In this document: positions 1 through 8,790 of the stretch, one piece after another
How positions within the stretch are numbered: the stretch's first letter is position 1
How the letters are laid out: each line of letters begins with the position of its first letter
Assembly (NCBI GenBank): GCA_944326385.1
Contig: CALVDT010000091.1
Coordinates: forward strand, 1-33,781
Reading direction: 5' to 3'
Source: an uncultured Bacteroidales bacterium
GTDB lineage: Bacteria; Bacteroidota; Bacteroidia; Bacteroidales; UBA932
DNA: 33,781 nucleotides
Program-made: the position numbers and the translations under genes
The notes under the pieces: generated by a model
Database searches by the model: none
Told to the model about the DNA's origin: nothing
The model's input: the letters and a program-made list of their open reading frames with translations, nothing else

Positions 1-26
1 TCCTTGAAGTGGTTGGACTTCAAGGA
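1..26 (-). terminator. Hairpin downstream of tRNA-Asp, candidate terminator
   Basis: A perfect 10-bp inverted repeat (positions 1-10 and 17-26) encloses a 6-base loop, about 25 bases beyond the 3' end of the minus-strand tRNA gene. The place fits a terminator or processing hairpin for the tRNA transcript. The bases that would hold the T-tract lie outside the window, so termination cannot be confirmed. Confidence 0.35.
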
Positions 27-50
27 TTTGCTTTAATTTGCCAAATCTTT

Positions 51-127
51 TGGCGGTGCGGACGGGACTCGAACCCGCGACCCCCGGCGTGACAGGCCGG
101 TATTCTAACCAGCTGAACTACCGCACC
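51..127 (-). tRNA. tRNA-Asp (anticodon GTC)
   Basis: Read on the minus strand, this folds into a complete cloverleaf: a 7-bp acceptor stem (GGTGCGG with CCGCACC), a 4-bp D stem closed by one G-U pair, a 5-bp anticodon stem (CCGGC/GCCGG) around the loop CTGTCAC, a 5-base variable loop and a 5-bp T stem with the TTCGAGT loop. The central loop triplet GTC reads aspartate codons. The body is 74 bases with G as discriminator base, and the 3' CCA is encoded in the DNA (positions 51-53). A good promoter lies about 55 bases upstream, so the gene is probably transcribed alone. Confidence 0.95.
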
Positions 128-180
128 AATTTATTGAAGAACTTTTACGCTTTCAAGGGCGTTTCCCCTGATTGCGGATG

Positions 181-211
181 CAAAGATAGATAAAATTTCT
201 GACCCTCCAAA
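181..211 (-). promoter_or_regulatory. Bacteroidetes-type promoter for tRNA-Asp
   Basis: On the minus strand a TTTG -33 element (208-211) and a TATCTTTG -7 element (181-188) are 19 bp apart. This matches the known Bacteroides sigma consensus TTTG-N19-21-TAnnTTTG. The tRNA begins roughly 50 bases downstream. Confidence 0.75.
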
Positions 212-321
212 TTTTTTTTGAAGAATCAAATGGAAATTGTTGCGGCCACTGCCACTTTTGCTTCGATATCGGTACTGGTTCAAGGTTTCCGGGGAAAATC
301 AAACGGCAATAATTGAAGATA

Positions 322-355
322 TAAAAAAAGCGGGTGAATTCTAGAATTCACCCGC
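322..355 (-). terminator. Intrinsic terminator of hsp20
   Basis: A perfect 26-base palindrome (330-355), GC-rich at its base, is followed on the minus strand by seven T (323-329). It begins 21 bases past the hsp20 stop codon. This is a textbook rho-independent terminator for the minus-strand gene. Confidence 0.9.
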
Positions 356-375
356 CAACTCGGATTTACGTAGGG

Positions 376-804
376 TTATTCGATGTCGATAACTCTCTTG
401 TTGTCCTCAGGTTTTGTTTTCTCGACCTTAGGGATTATGACATTCAGCACACCGTTCTCGACTTTCGCGCTGATCTTGTCTCTTTCGACATCGTCAGGCA
501 GAACCATTGTCTGCTGGAATTTGCTGTATGAGAACTCCCGGCGCAGGTAATGCCCGTTCTTTTTCTCTTCTTTCTCATCGGTCTTCTTTTCCATTTCTAT
601 GGCAAGATTACCGTTTTCGTCGATATGGACCTTGAAGTCTTCCTTCTTCATTCCAGGTGCAGCGACCTCGATTTCATAGTTGTGCTCATTTTCTAAAACA
701 TTGATGGCCGGAGCCGTAGCATTGGTTCTGATCATCCAGTCGTTGTCAAAGAAATCATTGAAAATGTCAGGCAACCAAGTCTGATTCTTTCTTGCAGGTA
801 ACAT
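376..804 (-). CDS. Small heat shock protein, Hsp20 family
   Basis: A 142-residue ATP-independent holdase chaperone that binds unfolding proteins in the cytoplasm. The N-terminal region (LPARKNQTWLPDIFNDFF) is followed by an alpha-crystallin domain from about residue 35. That domain has the AAPGMKKEDF segment and the conserved late motif ENGVLNVIIPK. A C-terminal IDI fits the IxI oligomerisation motif. Start choice: two in-frame ATGs lie 6 bases apart. An AGGAG at 814-818 sits 9 bases before the inner ATG but only 3 before the outer one at 810, so the inner is preferred. The gene stands alone, divergent from uvrA, with its own terminator. I found no convincing -33/-7 pair; the nearest is TATATTTA at 836-843. 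Confidence 0.95.
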   Translation of the reverse strand: MLPARKNQTWLPDIFNDFFDNDWMIRTNATAPAINVLENEHNYEIEVAAPGMKKEDFKVHIDENGNLAIEMEKKTDEKEEKKNGHYLRREFSYSKFQQTMVLPDDVERDKISAKVENGVLNVIIPKVEKTKPEDNKRVIDIE

Positions 805-850
805 AATCATTATCTCCTATAATTTTAAATTGTTCTAAATATAAATCCTT

Positions 851-943
851 GGGCGTTAGCCCTTTGTACTATTTCAAGTACGCTTGGGAAAACTGCAATC
901 GCCGTGCCGTTCCCGAAAATGACGCAAAAACCGCCCGGAACGG
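851..943. repeat. Cluster of short inverted repeats in the hsp20/uvrA spacer
   Basis: The 231-base divergent spacer holds three short perfect inverted repeats: GGGC/GCCC (851-854 with 859-862), GTACT/AGTAC (866-870 with 877-881) and CCGTTCC/GGAACGG (907-913 with 937-943). Short open frames here (for example 849-1043 plus) lack codon or homology support. Function is unknown; operators for either gene are possible. Confidence 0.4.
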
Positions 944-1006
944 AAAATATGTCATTCAAGAGTGTCAAATTGTCTGCTCTGATGTGCCAGAATGTCTGAA
1001 AAACAT

Positions 1007-1014
1007 TATATTTG
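1007..1014 (+). promoter_or_regulatory. -7 promoter element for uvrA-waaA
   Basis: TATATTTG matches TAnnTTTG exactly and lies 21 bases before the chosen uvrA ATG. The -33 position holds only a weak TGTG (983-986). The element also rules out the upstream TTG at 1012 as start codon, because that codon is inside the box. Confidence 0.55.
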
Positions 1015-1035
1015 AAGTCGAATTCAAGAGAGACT

Positions 1036-3873
1036 ATGAGTGAAGAAGGAAACATATTGATCCGCGGTGCCAAGGTAAATAACCTTAAGAATGTCACGGT
1101 GGAGATTCCCCGAGGGAAATTCATCGTGATTACGGGCATTTCAGGGTCAGGGAAGTCGTCGTTGGCCTTTGATACCTTGTTTGCAGAAGGACAGAGGCGT
1201 TTTGCCGAGAGCCTTTCATCATATGCGAGACAGTTTCTCGGGAGGATGGTAAAGCCAGATGTGGAACAGATTGAAGGTATTCCGCCCGCCATTGCCATTG
1301 AACAGAAAGTCAATACCAGGAATCCTCGGTCGACGGTGGCTACCAGTACGGAAATATACGACTATCTGAGGATAATATTTGCCAGAATAGGCCGTACATA
1401 CTCACCCGTATCCGGACAAGAGGTAAAATGCCACACGGCAAACGATGTCATGGAATATATATTCTCCGCTGACGCCCGGACTGTGTATATCCTTGCTGAT
1501 CTGGACTGGAACAGCAGGCAGGACAAGGTGGAGCTTATGCTGTCATTGAAGGAAGAAGGATATTCCAGGTTCTATGCAGATGGCGGTGTGGTCCGTATAG
1601 AGGAAATCATGCAGAGAGCGGGAAGCGGTGAATATCCGGAAAACCTCTATCTGCTTGTGGACAGGCTGAAGCTTCCATCCGTGGATATGCCTGTCACTGA
1701 CACCGATAAGGAGGATATGGATGCAAGGCTGCATTCTTCCATAAGGACGGCTTTCGACAAAGGAGGCGGCACCTTGTACATAAAGGCGGATGAAGCACCG
1801 CTCAGACAATTCACCAGCCGGTTCGAGGCCGACGGGATCACGTTCCAGGAGCCGGATGAATATATGTTCAGCTTCAACAGTCCGCTTGGGGCATGTCCTG
1901 ATTGCGGAGGTCTTGGGCAGATAATAGGTATCAGTGAAGATCTTGTGATTCCGGATAAAAGCAAAAGCATATATGACGGGGCCATAGCTTGCTGGAGAGG
2001 GGAGAAGATGAGCTGGTTCAAGGATCAGATGGTGAAGAATGCCTACAAATACGGCCTTTCAGTCTTCGAGCCGTACTGCAACCTGCAGGCAAAGGAGAAG
2101 GACCTCGTATGGAACGGATATGCGGCGGCTACGGAGGAAGAATCGATAATCGGGCTCAACGGGTTTTTCCGCTGGGTCGAATCGAACAAATACAAGATAC
2201 AGTATAAGTACATGCTGAGCCGTTATTCAGGGCGTACAGTCTGCAGGACATGCGGAGGCAGCCGGCTCAGGAAGGATGCACTGTACGTCAAGGTAGGAGG
2301 AAAGAACATCCACGAGCTGCTTTGCATGAACGTGGACCAGCTTTTTGATTTCCTTGCAAATCTCAGTCTTACCGATTATGAAAAGAGCATAGTGTCAAAG
2401 GCGGTAGATGAAATCCTGACCAGACTTCAATATATCAAGGATGTCGGTCTGTCATATCTGACTTTGGACAGGACATCCAACACTCTTTCTGGCGGAGAGA
2501 GCCAGAGAATCAATCTGGTGACTGCTCTGGGCAGCTCTCTTGTGGGGTCACTTTATATTCTGGATGAGCCGAGCATAGGTCTGCATCCGCGAGATACGGA
2601 CAGACTTATATCTGTCTTGAAGAAGCTGCGTGACATCGGGAATACCGTAGTCGTGGTGGAGCATGACGAAGAGATAATGCGTGCAGCCGATATGCTTATA
2701 GACATCGGCCCGCGAGCCGGTATAGACGGTGGCGAGATAGTCTTCCAGGGAACGCCTGGCCAGCAGATCAGAGGGGAAGACATGGACAAATCCCTGACTT
2801 TGCAGTATCTGTCCGGACGGAGGCCACGCTATGTCAGGGAAAAACGCAAGCCTGTGTATTCCATACTGCTTGAAGGCGCGATGGAGCATAATCTCAAGAA
2901 CATAGATGTCCGGTTTCCTTTAGGTGTCCTGACTGTAGTGACAGGGGTCAGCGGCAGCGGAAAATCATCCCTGGTAGGGGACATCCTGTATCCGGCATTG
3001 TTCAGGCACATAAATCTTACCGGCTCGGCTCCAGGAACATTCAGACGGCTTTCCGGCAATCTGGACAGGATAACACAAGTGGAATATGTAGACCAGAATC
3101 CGATAGGAAAGAGTTCCAGGTCCAATGCCGTCACTTATCTGAAAATATACGACGATATAAGGAAACTCCTTGCGGAACAGCCATATGCCAAGGTAAACGG
3201 CTACACTCCGTCCCATTTCTCGTTCAATATGGACGGAGGCAGATGCCCTGAATGCCAGGGAGAAGGTTTCGTGAAGATCGAGATGCAGTTCATGGCTGAT
3301 GTGACCATGGTATGCGAAGCCTGCGGAGGCAAACGCTTCAAGCCCGATATCCTTGAAGTCAGATACAAGGGCAGGAACATAGACGACATCCTCAACATGA
3401 GTGTAGCAGAGGCGGTCGAGTTCTTTTCCTCGCAGCCTGAGCCATCGGTGAAGAAGATTGCCGAGCGGCTGCAGCCTCTTGTGGATGTCGGCCTTTCGTA
3501 CATCAAACTGGGACAGAGCAGCAGTACTCTGAGCGGTGGCGAAAGCCAGAGGATCAAGCTCGCCTATTTCCTGTCCATGAATGAAACCCAGACGAAATCC
3601 AGGGAACAGCATATCCTTTTCATATTCGATGAACCTACTACAGGTCTTCATTTCTACGATGTGGAGAAACTGCTGAAGTCCTTTGATGCCTTGCTGTCCA
3701 AAGGCCATTCGATAATAGTCGTGGAACACAATCCTGATGTGATCAGGTCAGCCGACTGGGTTATTGACCTTGGTCCGGAGGCAGGTGATGCCGGAGGCGA
3801 AGTGGTCTTTGAAGGAACTCCAGAGAGACTGGTTGCCGAAGGCGGGACTTATACTGCGCAATACCTAAATTAA
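1036..3873 (+). CDS. uvrA: Excinuclease ABC subunit UvrA
   Basis: Damage-recognition ATPase of nucleotide excision repair; a UvrA dimer loads UvrB on damaged DNA. The 945 residues are the normal family length and show both ABC halves. Walker A GISGSGKS is at residues 34-41 and a second, GVSGSGKS, starts at 637. ABC signatures LSGGESQRI lie near 484 and 831, each followed by a Walker B with DEPS or DEPT. Zinc-module CxxC pairs begin at C287, C403, C737 and C760. The start is the ATG giving MSEEGN, preceded by an AGAGAGA stretch. waaA follows after 6 bases, so they probably form an operon. I saw no recognisable SOS operator upstream. Confidence 0.97.
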   Translation: MSEEGNILIRGAKVNNLKNVTVEIPRGKFIVITGISGSGKSSLAFDTLFAEGQRRFAESLSSYARQFLGRMVKPDVEQIEGIPPAIAIEQKVNTRNPRSTVATSTEIYDYLRIIFARIGRTYSPVSGQEVKCHTANDVMEYIFSADARTVYILADLDWNSRQDKVELMLSLKEEGYSRFYADGGVVRIEEIMQRAGSGEYPENLYLLVDRLKLPSVDMPVTDTDKEDMDARLHSSIRTAFDKGGGTLYIKADEAPLRQFTSRFEADGITFQEPDEYMFSFNSPLGACPDCGGLGQIIGISEDLVIPDKSKSIYDGAIACWRGEKMSWFKDQMVKNAYKYGLSVFEPYCNLQAKEKDLVWNGYAAATEEESIIGLNGFFRWVESNKYKIQYKYMLSRYSGRTVCRTCGGSRLRKDALYVKVGGKNIHELLCMNVDQLFDFLANLSLTDYEKSIVSKAVDEILTRLQYIKDVGLSYLTLDRTSNTLSGGESQRINLVTALGSSLVGSLYILDEPSIGLHPRDTDRLISVLKKLRDIGNTVVVVEHDEEIMRAADMLIDIGPRAGIDGGEIVFQGTPGQQIRGEDMDKSLTLQYLSGRRPRYVREKRKPVYSILLEGAMEHNLKNIDVRFPLGVLTVVTGVSGSGKSSLVGDILYPALFRHINLTGSAPGTFRRLSGNLDRITQVEYVDQNPIGKSSRSNAVTYLKIYDDIRKLLAEQPYAKVNGYTPSHFSFNMDGGRCPECQGEGFVKIEMQFMADVTMVCEACGGKRFKPDILEVRYKGRNIDDILNMSVAEAVEFFSSQPEPSVKKIAERLQPLVDVGLSYIKLGQSSSTLSGGESQRIKLAYFLSMNETQTKSREQHILFIFDEPTTGLHFYDVEKLLKSFDALLSKGHSIIVVEHNPDVIRSADWVIDLGPEAGDAGGEVVFEGTPERLVAEGGTYTAQYLN

Positions 3874-3879
3874 TATACC

Positions 3880-5145
3880 ATGTACACTCTTTTGACTTGC
3901 TTTGTCTCCTTGGCTCTTTCAATCATAGCCATGTGGAACAGGAAAATAAGGCTTTTCGTCGATGGCAGGAAAAATGTCCTTGGCAGGATAAAGGAAGCGG
4001 TAAGCGGATATGATGACATAATATGGTTCCATACTGCATCCATGGGGGAATTCGAGGAAGCGCGTCCTGTCATAGAGGCCGTAAGGAAACGCTGTCCCGA
4101 CAGGAAAATCCTCCTGACATTCTTCTCTCCTTCAGGATACGAGGCCAGAAAGGACTGGAAGATTGCCGACTGGGTCTTTTATCTTCCTCTTGACACATAT
4201 TTCAATGCCCGGAGGTTCGTCAGGACAGTACGGCCTGCTAAGGCTGTTTTCACGATAGGGGAGTTCTGGTTCAATTATCTCGGCCAGTTGAAAAAGGCCG
4301 GTGTCGATACGTATATCATGTCAGTGTACGTGTCGAAGGATTCTCCTTATACCAAGTGGTATGGAGGGATTTACCGCAGGCTTTTGAAGTCTGTATACAA
4401 ATGCATCATGGTCAAGAATGAGGAGACGCGCGATGTCCTGGAACGTATAGGCTGCAGGAATGTCTCGGTCACAGGTGATGCGAGGTTCGACCGTGTTGCC
4501 GCAGTGGCGTCCGAGGAATGGAAGGACGATATCGTGGAAGCATGGTCTTGCGGACGGAAAGCGGCCATCGCAGGAAGTACATGTGAAAATGATGATGATC
4601 TCTTCCTGTCGCTTGCAAGGGATTATCCGGACGATAAGTTCATGTTCGTGCCGCATGACCTTGATGAGGCTCCGATAAGGCATATACTTGATTCCGCGCC
4701 GAACGGGGCCGTCCTTTATTCGGATATGGAATATGTCTTCGCATCCAGGATCCCTGAAAATGTAGGCAAGGGGGTTTCCGGGGCCTTGCAGTCGGCTCAG
4801 ATACTCGTCATAGACAAGATCGGGATGCTGTCCAGGCTTTACCGTTACGGATGGTGTGCATTGATAGGCGGCGGATTCATAAACATTCCTCACAGTGTGA
4901 TAGAAGCCGTGATATACGGAATGCCGGTATGCATGGGACCTCAATACCATAAGAACAGCCAGTTCGTCGACCTCATGGGCTGCGGTGCCGCCACTCCGGT
5001 ATCGGATACGGAAGATATCCGCAAATGGTATTCATCCTTCCGCGACAATCCTGAACTTCTGGCGAAGACGGTCGAATATGAAGCAGACTATTGTTCCCGG
5101 AACACAGGAGCTACGGAGCGTATAATGGGTATCATCTTCGGATGA
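3880..5145 (+). CDS. waaA: 3-deoxy-D-manno-octulosonic acid (Kdo) transferase
   Basis: Glycosyltransferase family 30 enzyme that transfers Kdo from CMP-Kdo to the lipid A precursor at the inner membrane. The 421 residues begin with one hydrophobic membrane anchor (about residues 2-19). The diagnostic HTASMGEFEEARP block follows, with the catalytic-type glutamate at E57. Next come LLTFFSPSGYE and, in the C-terminal nucleotide-sugar half, GGGFINIPHSVIEAVIYGMPV with a following GPQYHKN. The ATG is 6 bases after the uvrA stop, so translation is probably coupled to uvrA transcription, although the two functions are unrelated. The 3' end converges on the fimbrillin-like operon with a 21-base gap and no obvious terminator. 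Confidence 0.95.
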   Translation: MYTLLTCFVSLALSIIAMWNRKIRLFVDGRKNVLGRIKEAVSGYDDIIWFHTASMGEFEEARPVIEAVRKRCPDRKILLTFFSPSGYEARKDWKIADWVFYLPLDTYFNARRFVRTVRPAKAVFTIGEFWFNYLGQLKKAGVDTYIMSVYVSKDSPYTKWYGGIYRRLLKSVYKCIMVKNEETRDVLERIGCRNVSVTGDARFDRVAAVASEEWKDDIVEAWSCGRKAAIAGSTCENDDDLFLSLARDYPDDKFMFVPHDLDEAPIRHILDSAPNGAVLYSDMEYVFASRIPENVGKGVSGALQSAQILVIDKIGMLSRLYRYGWCALIGGGFINIPHSVIEAVIYGMPVCMGPQYHKNSQFVDLMGCGAATPVSDTEDIRKWYSSFRDNPELLAKTVEYEADYCSRNTGATERIMGIIFG

Positions 5146-5166
5146 CCCGGCGGATTCCGTCCATTA

Positions 5167-6747
5167 TCAGTCAACGACGAGGACAATCAGTTCTGTCTGG
5201 TTTACGGGGTAGCCGGTCTCCATATACAGGAGTCCGCTACCTCGGTTCTTTGTATACAGAGTGACGCTTCTCCCGTCTTCGCTTATGCTGTAATCATAAA
5301 TTCCCCGGCTCTTGTCATACTCCAGCTCCTCAATACCTATCTCGAAAGGAGAATCTTCAGGATAGAATGCGCATGAGATTGATACCGTATCTCCTTTCTT
5401 GCACCTGATGAAATTACCGGGGAATATCTTCATATAATATGGTGAGGTCCTGACTGTCACGGTGCATTCAGCCGAGACTCCGCTGCCGTCTGCCAGATGG
5501 CAGAACACTGTACATTTTCCTTCTCCACGGGCAGTCACTGTTCCGTCTCCGTCTACGGTGGCCACACTCTTGTCGTCGCTGTCCCAATACAGTTTCGCTT
5601 CTTCCATGTTTCCGGGAGTGATATATGGTTTTATTACGGTCTTCTCTCCGATGTACGAAAATGTCAGGGCTGAATACGACAATTCAAGTTCACGCGGGTT
5701 GTTTCCGATACCTGATTTGTCGATCCTCCAGTCGAGCCCGTCCAGACCGGATCCCTTTGGCCTGATGCATATCCTGTATTCACAGTTTCTGACGATGTCG
5801 AAATTGCCGGGATTCTCTCCAGGATAGAATCTGTATATCAGATGTTCACCGGGTATGGAATAGTGCGATGCCGACAGATATTCCGACCTGATCTCGATAT
5901 ACGAACACAGAGCCTGTCGGTTGTCATCCTCCGGAAGCACTTTCAAAGCCTCGTCGTCATTTCCTGCCAGAAGATCACCCTGCATGTTTTCCAGCATATA
6001 CAGACAGATTTCCCCGCTTCTGCCATCAGCGGAAACCGTATTCAGGATATCTGTCTCATAGTCCTTTCTGATGAAGCCTGAAGGGAAAAAGTCGAAAGGG
6101 TCGCTGATGTGGTTTCTGCTGAAGGGAGTTACAGAGCGCGGACACCCTTCGACTTTAACGCTTCTGATATTGAATTCCACGTCTTCATCAAGACCGGAGC
6201 GGTCGACGCTCAAGCTTATTTTAGCCATCAGTCTCTCCATCGGTACGATGACGCGGTCCGACTCCAGAAGGATGTTCTCGATTTTCCCGCTCATAGGCAT
6301 CCCTATGGAGTAGTCATCGGGATATGCAAGGTAATATTCAAGCATTTCAAGGTCATTTATGCAGCCTGCATCTATCCTGTACCCGAAATTGGCGCAGGCA
6401 TAGATGGAATACCTTGCATTTGAAACCAGATCTATGGTCCAGGAATATCCGTCCTGGCCTGTCGCAGAAGCACCGGTAAGATATGCCTTGGCCTCGAGCA
6501 GGCCATGTCCGTTGAAAACGAACACGTTCAAGTCCGTGATGATCTCTTCGTCCGGATCCAGGGCACGTGTCACAGGATTGATCTGCCTGAATTGTATCGT
6601 GGTCTTCCGGACAGGCTTTTCCGGCAGGAATGCTTCGTCCGTTTCCGAGCAGGAGGACAGGAAGATGGCTGAAATAATGGCGCAAGCTGCTGCCAGCCTT
6701 GATATGATCGGCATTATGGTATCTTTAATATGTGTTTTCCGGTACAT
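5167..6747 (-). CDS. Fimbrillin-like lipoprotein with C-terminal Ig-like (BIG2) domain
   Basis: A 526-residue predicted outer-membrane lipoprotein. The signal peptide ends in the lipobox LSSC (Cys33), and the acidic SETDE after the cysteine resembles Bacteroidetes surface-export signals. The next ~300 residues look like a FimA/Mfa-type fimbrillin fold, starting with TTIQF and DLNVFVFNGHGLLEAKAYL. From about residue 385 there is a bacterial Ig-like group 2 domain, with the typical SVATVDGDGTVTARGEGKC run, and then a further beta-rich segment to the end. The gene is 10 bases after its upstream partner, so they are co-transcribed. An inner ATG at 6714 would give a more typical 22-residue signal peptide and is an equally possible start. 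A role in a fimbrial tip or as an adhesin is inferred. Confidence 0.75.
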   Translation of the reverse strand: MYRKTHIKDTIMPIISRLAAACAIISAIFLSSCSETDEAFLPEKPVRKTTIQFRQINPVTRALDPDEEIITDLNVFVFNGHGLLEAKAYLTGASATGQDGYSWTIDLVSNARYSIYACANFGYRIDAGCINDLEMLEYYLAYPDDYSIGMPMSGKIENILLESDRVIVPMERLMAKISLSVDRSGLDEDVEFNIRSVKVEGCPRSVTPFSRNHISDPFDFFPSGFIRKDYETDILNTVSADGRSGEICLYMLENMQGDLLAGNDDEALKVLPEDDNRQALCSYIEIRSEYLSASHYSIPGEHLIYRFYPGENPGNFDIVRNCEYRICIRPKGSGLDGLDWRIDKSGIGNNPRELELSYSALTFSYIGEKTVIKPYITPGNMEEAKLYWDSDDKSVATVDGDGTVTARGEGKCTVFCHLADGSGVSAECTVTVRTSPYYMKIFPGNFIRCKKGDTVSISCAFYPEDSPFEIGIEELEYDKSRGIYDYSISEDGRSVTLYTKNRGSGLLYMETGYPVNQTELIVLVVD

Positions 6748-6757
6748 TGTGATAAGA

Positions 6758-7828
6758 TCAGAATTCAATGACTGTTTCAGCAAGCCCGTTCCACGGTTCG
6801 ACAGCTGCATTTATGACCACTGTCTCAGGGCTTACGGGATACAAGGGGTCAAGGCTTCCGGTTTTCCTTATGGTTATGTCGAATAAATACCGGCAATTCC
6901 GCCCGATGCCTGTATTTCCTGACACAGGACCGAATTCCCCTTTGTTTATGTTCAAGGGATAGTAATATCTCTTTCCTTCGATTTCACCCGAGATCACCAG
7001 CCGCGTGAACGGGGTCCCGGCAGTCTCGTCGGTGCAGCTGTTGGGGTAACAGTACAGCCTTATGTCCGGATAGAGTGTCTGACTTCCTATGTCGGTATCA
7101 AATCCGGCATAGACTGTCTCCGGATGTTCCATGCTGTACAGGGCTTCGTCCGGAAGACCGTCTGTATTCATCGGTGCAGCCGGTGCCAGATCACCGGAAG
7201 GGACTATTCTGGCGAGTGTATTCACGTTTGCAAGATATATGTCTGCCTTCTTCAGAACCGCACCGCTGTATGGCCTGCCCGTGAAATCACATCTGATGGA
7301 TCTGATGCATATTTCGGACATGAGCGGCTCCACTTCAAGTTCGTGGATATCGTTTTCTCCGGCCGTGACATGCATTATACCGCACATGACGGGAGCGGAT
7401 ATGTCTTCAAGTCTCAGGTCTGCATACATGTCCGAGATGGTCTCGAACGATGAAATGCTGTTCCATTCATATTCCCGCACCTGAGGGTTGGATATGGCCA
7501 CGACAATCTTGTCTCCAGGCCTGGATGCCGCAGCGATGGTATTCCCGATGCCGGCGGCAAGTCTCTGGTATGAGTCGAGACGTTTCATGCCGTCATCGTT
7601 GAATATGAATACATCCACTGTATTCATTCCGTATCCGTCCTTTAATCCGGATTTTACCAGTATGGAGGCGGAACCGTCTTCCTGACGGGCGGTGGTGCGG
7701 ATGTCGGGAGTCATGTTTCCCTGGCAGCCGTATATAAGAATAAAGGCCGGAAGAAATAAAAGCAAGGCGAATGCCGAATGGCAAATAGGTGAAGATGTAT
7801 GAAGAATCCGGCCTTTAGGGCAATCCAT
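6758..7828 (-). CDS. Fimbrillin-family (FimB/Mfa2-like) lipoprotein
   Basis: A 356-residue predicted lipoprotein: a hydrophobic stretch (about residues 19-33) ends in IYGC with Cys35. The mature part begins with a short linker and the fimbrillin-type strand MNTVDVFIFNDDGMKRLDSYQ. Later come IVVAISNPQ, LMSEICIRSI, a YYYPLNI strand and the C-terminal VEPWNGLAETVIEF, which resembles the closing strand of Mfa/FimA-type pilins. First gene of a two-gene operon with the BIG2-bearing partner. No major shaft pilin or anchor gene is visible nearby. An ATG at 7849 would add 7 residues but makes the signal peptide too long; the TTG at 7873 overlaps the promoter. Family call is fairly sure; exact pilus role is not. 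Confidence 0.75.
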   Translation of the reverse strand: MDCPKGRILHTSSPICHSAFALLLFLPAFILIYGCQGNMTPDIRTTARQEDGSASILVKSGLKDGYGMNTVDVFIFNDDGMKRLDSYQRLAAGIGNTIAAASRPGDKIVVAISNPQVREYEWNSISSFETISDMYADLRLEDISAPVMCGIMHVTAGENDIHELEVEPLMSEICIRSIRCDFTGRPYSGAVLKKADIYLANVNTLARIVPSGDLAPAAPMNTDGLPDEALYSMEHPETVYAGFDTDIGSQTLYPDIRLYCYPNSCTDETAGTPFTRLVISGEIEGKRYYYPLNINKGEFGPVSGNTGIGRNCRYLFDITIRKTGSLDPLYPVSPETVVINAAVEPWNGLAETVIEF

Positions 7829-7870
7829 ATTTTCAGCAGATACGTACATGGCGTGTTTTTTTGTCTGCTG

Positions 7871-7904
7871 CAAAACTATTCCAAGATCCGGATATGCTAT
7901 GCAA
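7871..7904 (-). promoter_or_regulatory. Promoter of the fimbrillin-like operon
   Basis: A minus-strand TAGTTTTG (7871-7878) matches the -7 consensus TAnnTTTG. A TTG at 7902-7904 is a possible -33 element, but its 23-bp spacing is slightly long. The position supports a start codon at 7849 or 7828. Confidence 0.5.
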
Positions 7905-7977
7905 GAAAAAGAAAATCATCACCTTTTTTTCTTTTTTTAGCAGAAATTTCTTTTTTTGACAGTTTTCAAATCCTCCT

Positions 7978-8010
7978 TTTGGCTTTTATGAAAAATTATG
8001 TTTACATTTG
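7978..8010 (+). promoter_or_regulatory. Promoter of the DUF47 gene
   Basis: TTTG (7978-7981), 21 bp, then TACATTTG (8003-8010): a full match to the Bacteroidetes consensus. The DUF47 start codon follows 21 bases later. T-rich sequence covers the region upstream, between the divergent promoters. Confidence 0.75.
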
Positions 8011-8031
8011 GTTATTCCATAAAGCAGAATT

Positions 8032-8691
8032 ATGACCATTTTACGACGATTCAGAAGGATTTTTTCACCGCGGACTCATTTCCAGCCGATTTTTTCCCAG
8101 CAGGCAGCCTATATCAGACAGGCATCCGGAGCTCTTCTGTCCATGATGAAGACTGATGACATTTCCGAGCGCAAACGGCTGGAAAAGGAAGTCAAGATGT
8201 GTGAAATCCAGGGAGATGCCATGCTTACCGAATTCTATGAACAGCTTAATGACAAGTATTTTTCGGTTTTCCACCGCTCGGATCTCCAGACAGTCGCCAT
8301 GAATATCGATGATATTCTCGACAATATCAATGATTCGGCCAAATCAATTCTCAGGTACATGCCGCAGAAGATGGATATCCAGTTGGTCGAGCTTGCAGAA
8401 TATATATGCGCTGAAGCGGATGCCTTGACATTGATTGTCTCCGGGATGGACGAAATGAAGAAAAAGTTCTCGGAAATGACTATACAGTGCGACCGTATTA
8501 CAGAACTGGAACATGCCGCTGACGAGACGTATGAAGATTATATCGGATATATATTCCAGAACGAAAAGGATGCGATAGAGCTTATGAAGCACAAGAATAT
8601 CGCGGAAATGCTCGAGGCTACCACAGATACGGCCAAGACATTTTCCGATCATATCAGGAAACTCCTGCTGAGGTATGTAGTCGAAAAGTAG
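8032..8691 (+). CDS. DUF47 family (PhoU-like) protein
   Basis: A 219-residue, mostly alpha-helical cytoplasmic protein of the DUF47/PhoU_div family, which folds as a PhoU-like helical bundle. Visible landmarks are the N-terminal FRRIFSPRTHFQPIFSQQA, then SMMKTDDISERKRLEKEV, then CEIQGDAMLTEFYEQLN. The core DLQTVAMNIDDILDNINDSAKSIL segment follows, and ELEHAADETYEDYI comes later. Family members usually sit beside a Pit-type phosphate transporter gene and are thought to tune phosphate uptake. Here no pit gene is next to it: upstream is the divergent fimbrillin operon and downstream the convergent nqr operon. It has its own promoter and shares a terminator with nqrF. Biochemical role is inferred from the family only. 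Confidence 0.88.
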   Translation: MTILRRFRRIFSPRTHFQPIFSQQAAYIRQASGALLSMMKTDDISERKRLEKEVKMCEIQGDAMLTEFYEQLNDKYFSVFHRSDLQTVAMNIDDILDNINDSAKSILRYMPQKMDIQLVELAEYICAEADALTLIVSGMDEMKKKFSEMTIQCDRITELEHAADETYEDYIGYIFQNEKDAIELMKHKNIAEMLEATTDTAKTFSDHIRKLLLRYVVEK

Positions 8692-8721
8692 GCAGGAAAA
8701 CACTTTTTCTTTACAGCCAGT

Positions 8722-8750
8722 AAAAAAAGCCCCTGAAACCAGGGGCTTTC
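8722..8750. terminator. Bidirectional terminator between DUF47 gene and nqrF
   Basis: A 10-bp perfect stem (8726-8735 with 8740-8749) around AAAC is GC-rich in its core. It has seven A on its left side, giving a strong T-tract for the minus-strand nqr transcript, and a shorter T-rich tail on the right for the plus strand. It lies 30-60 bases from both converging stop codons. Confidence 0.9.
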
Positions 8751-8790
8751 TTATTGACTGCCTTTTCCTGACTTTGTCTTCAGTCCGGAA

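Noticed and set aside
1012-1035. Upstream TTG start for uvrA
   Set aside because: The TTG lies within the TATATTTG promoter box, and the added 8 residues are not part of the UvrA family.
805-1035. SOS (LexA-type) operator for uvrA
   Set aside because: I looked for a known LexA palindrome and found none; the dyads present do not match one.
849-1043. 64-residue plus-strand open frame in the hsp20/uvrA spacer
   Set aside because: No start signal and no family resemblance, and it covers the inverted repeats and the uvrA -7 box; more likely non-coding.
825-1313. 162-residue minus-strand open frame over the uvrA start
   Set aside because: It runs antisense through conserved uvrA Walker A codons and has no recognisable motif; a shadow frame.
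5146-5166. Terminator between waaA and the fimbrillin-like operon
   Set aside because: The 21-base gap has no stable stem or T-tract.
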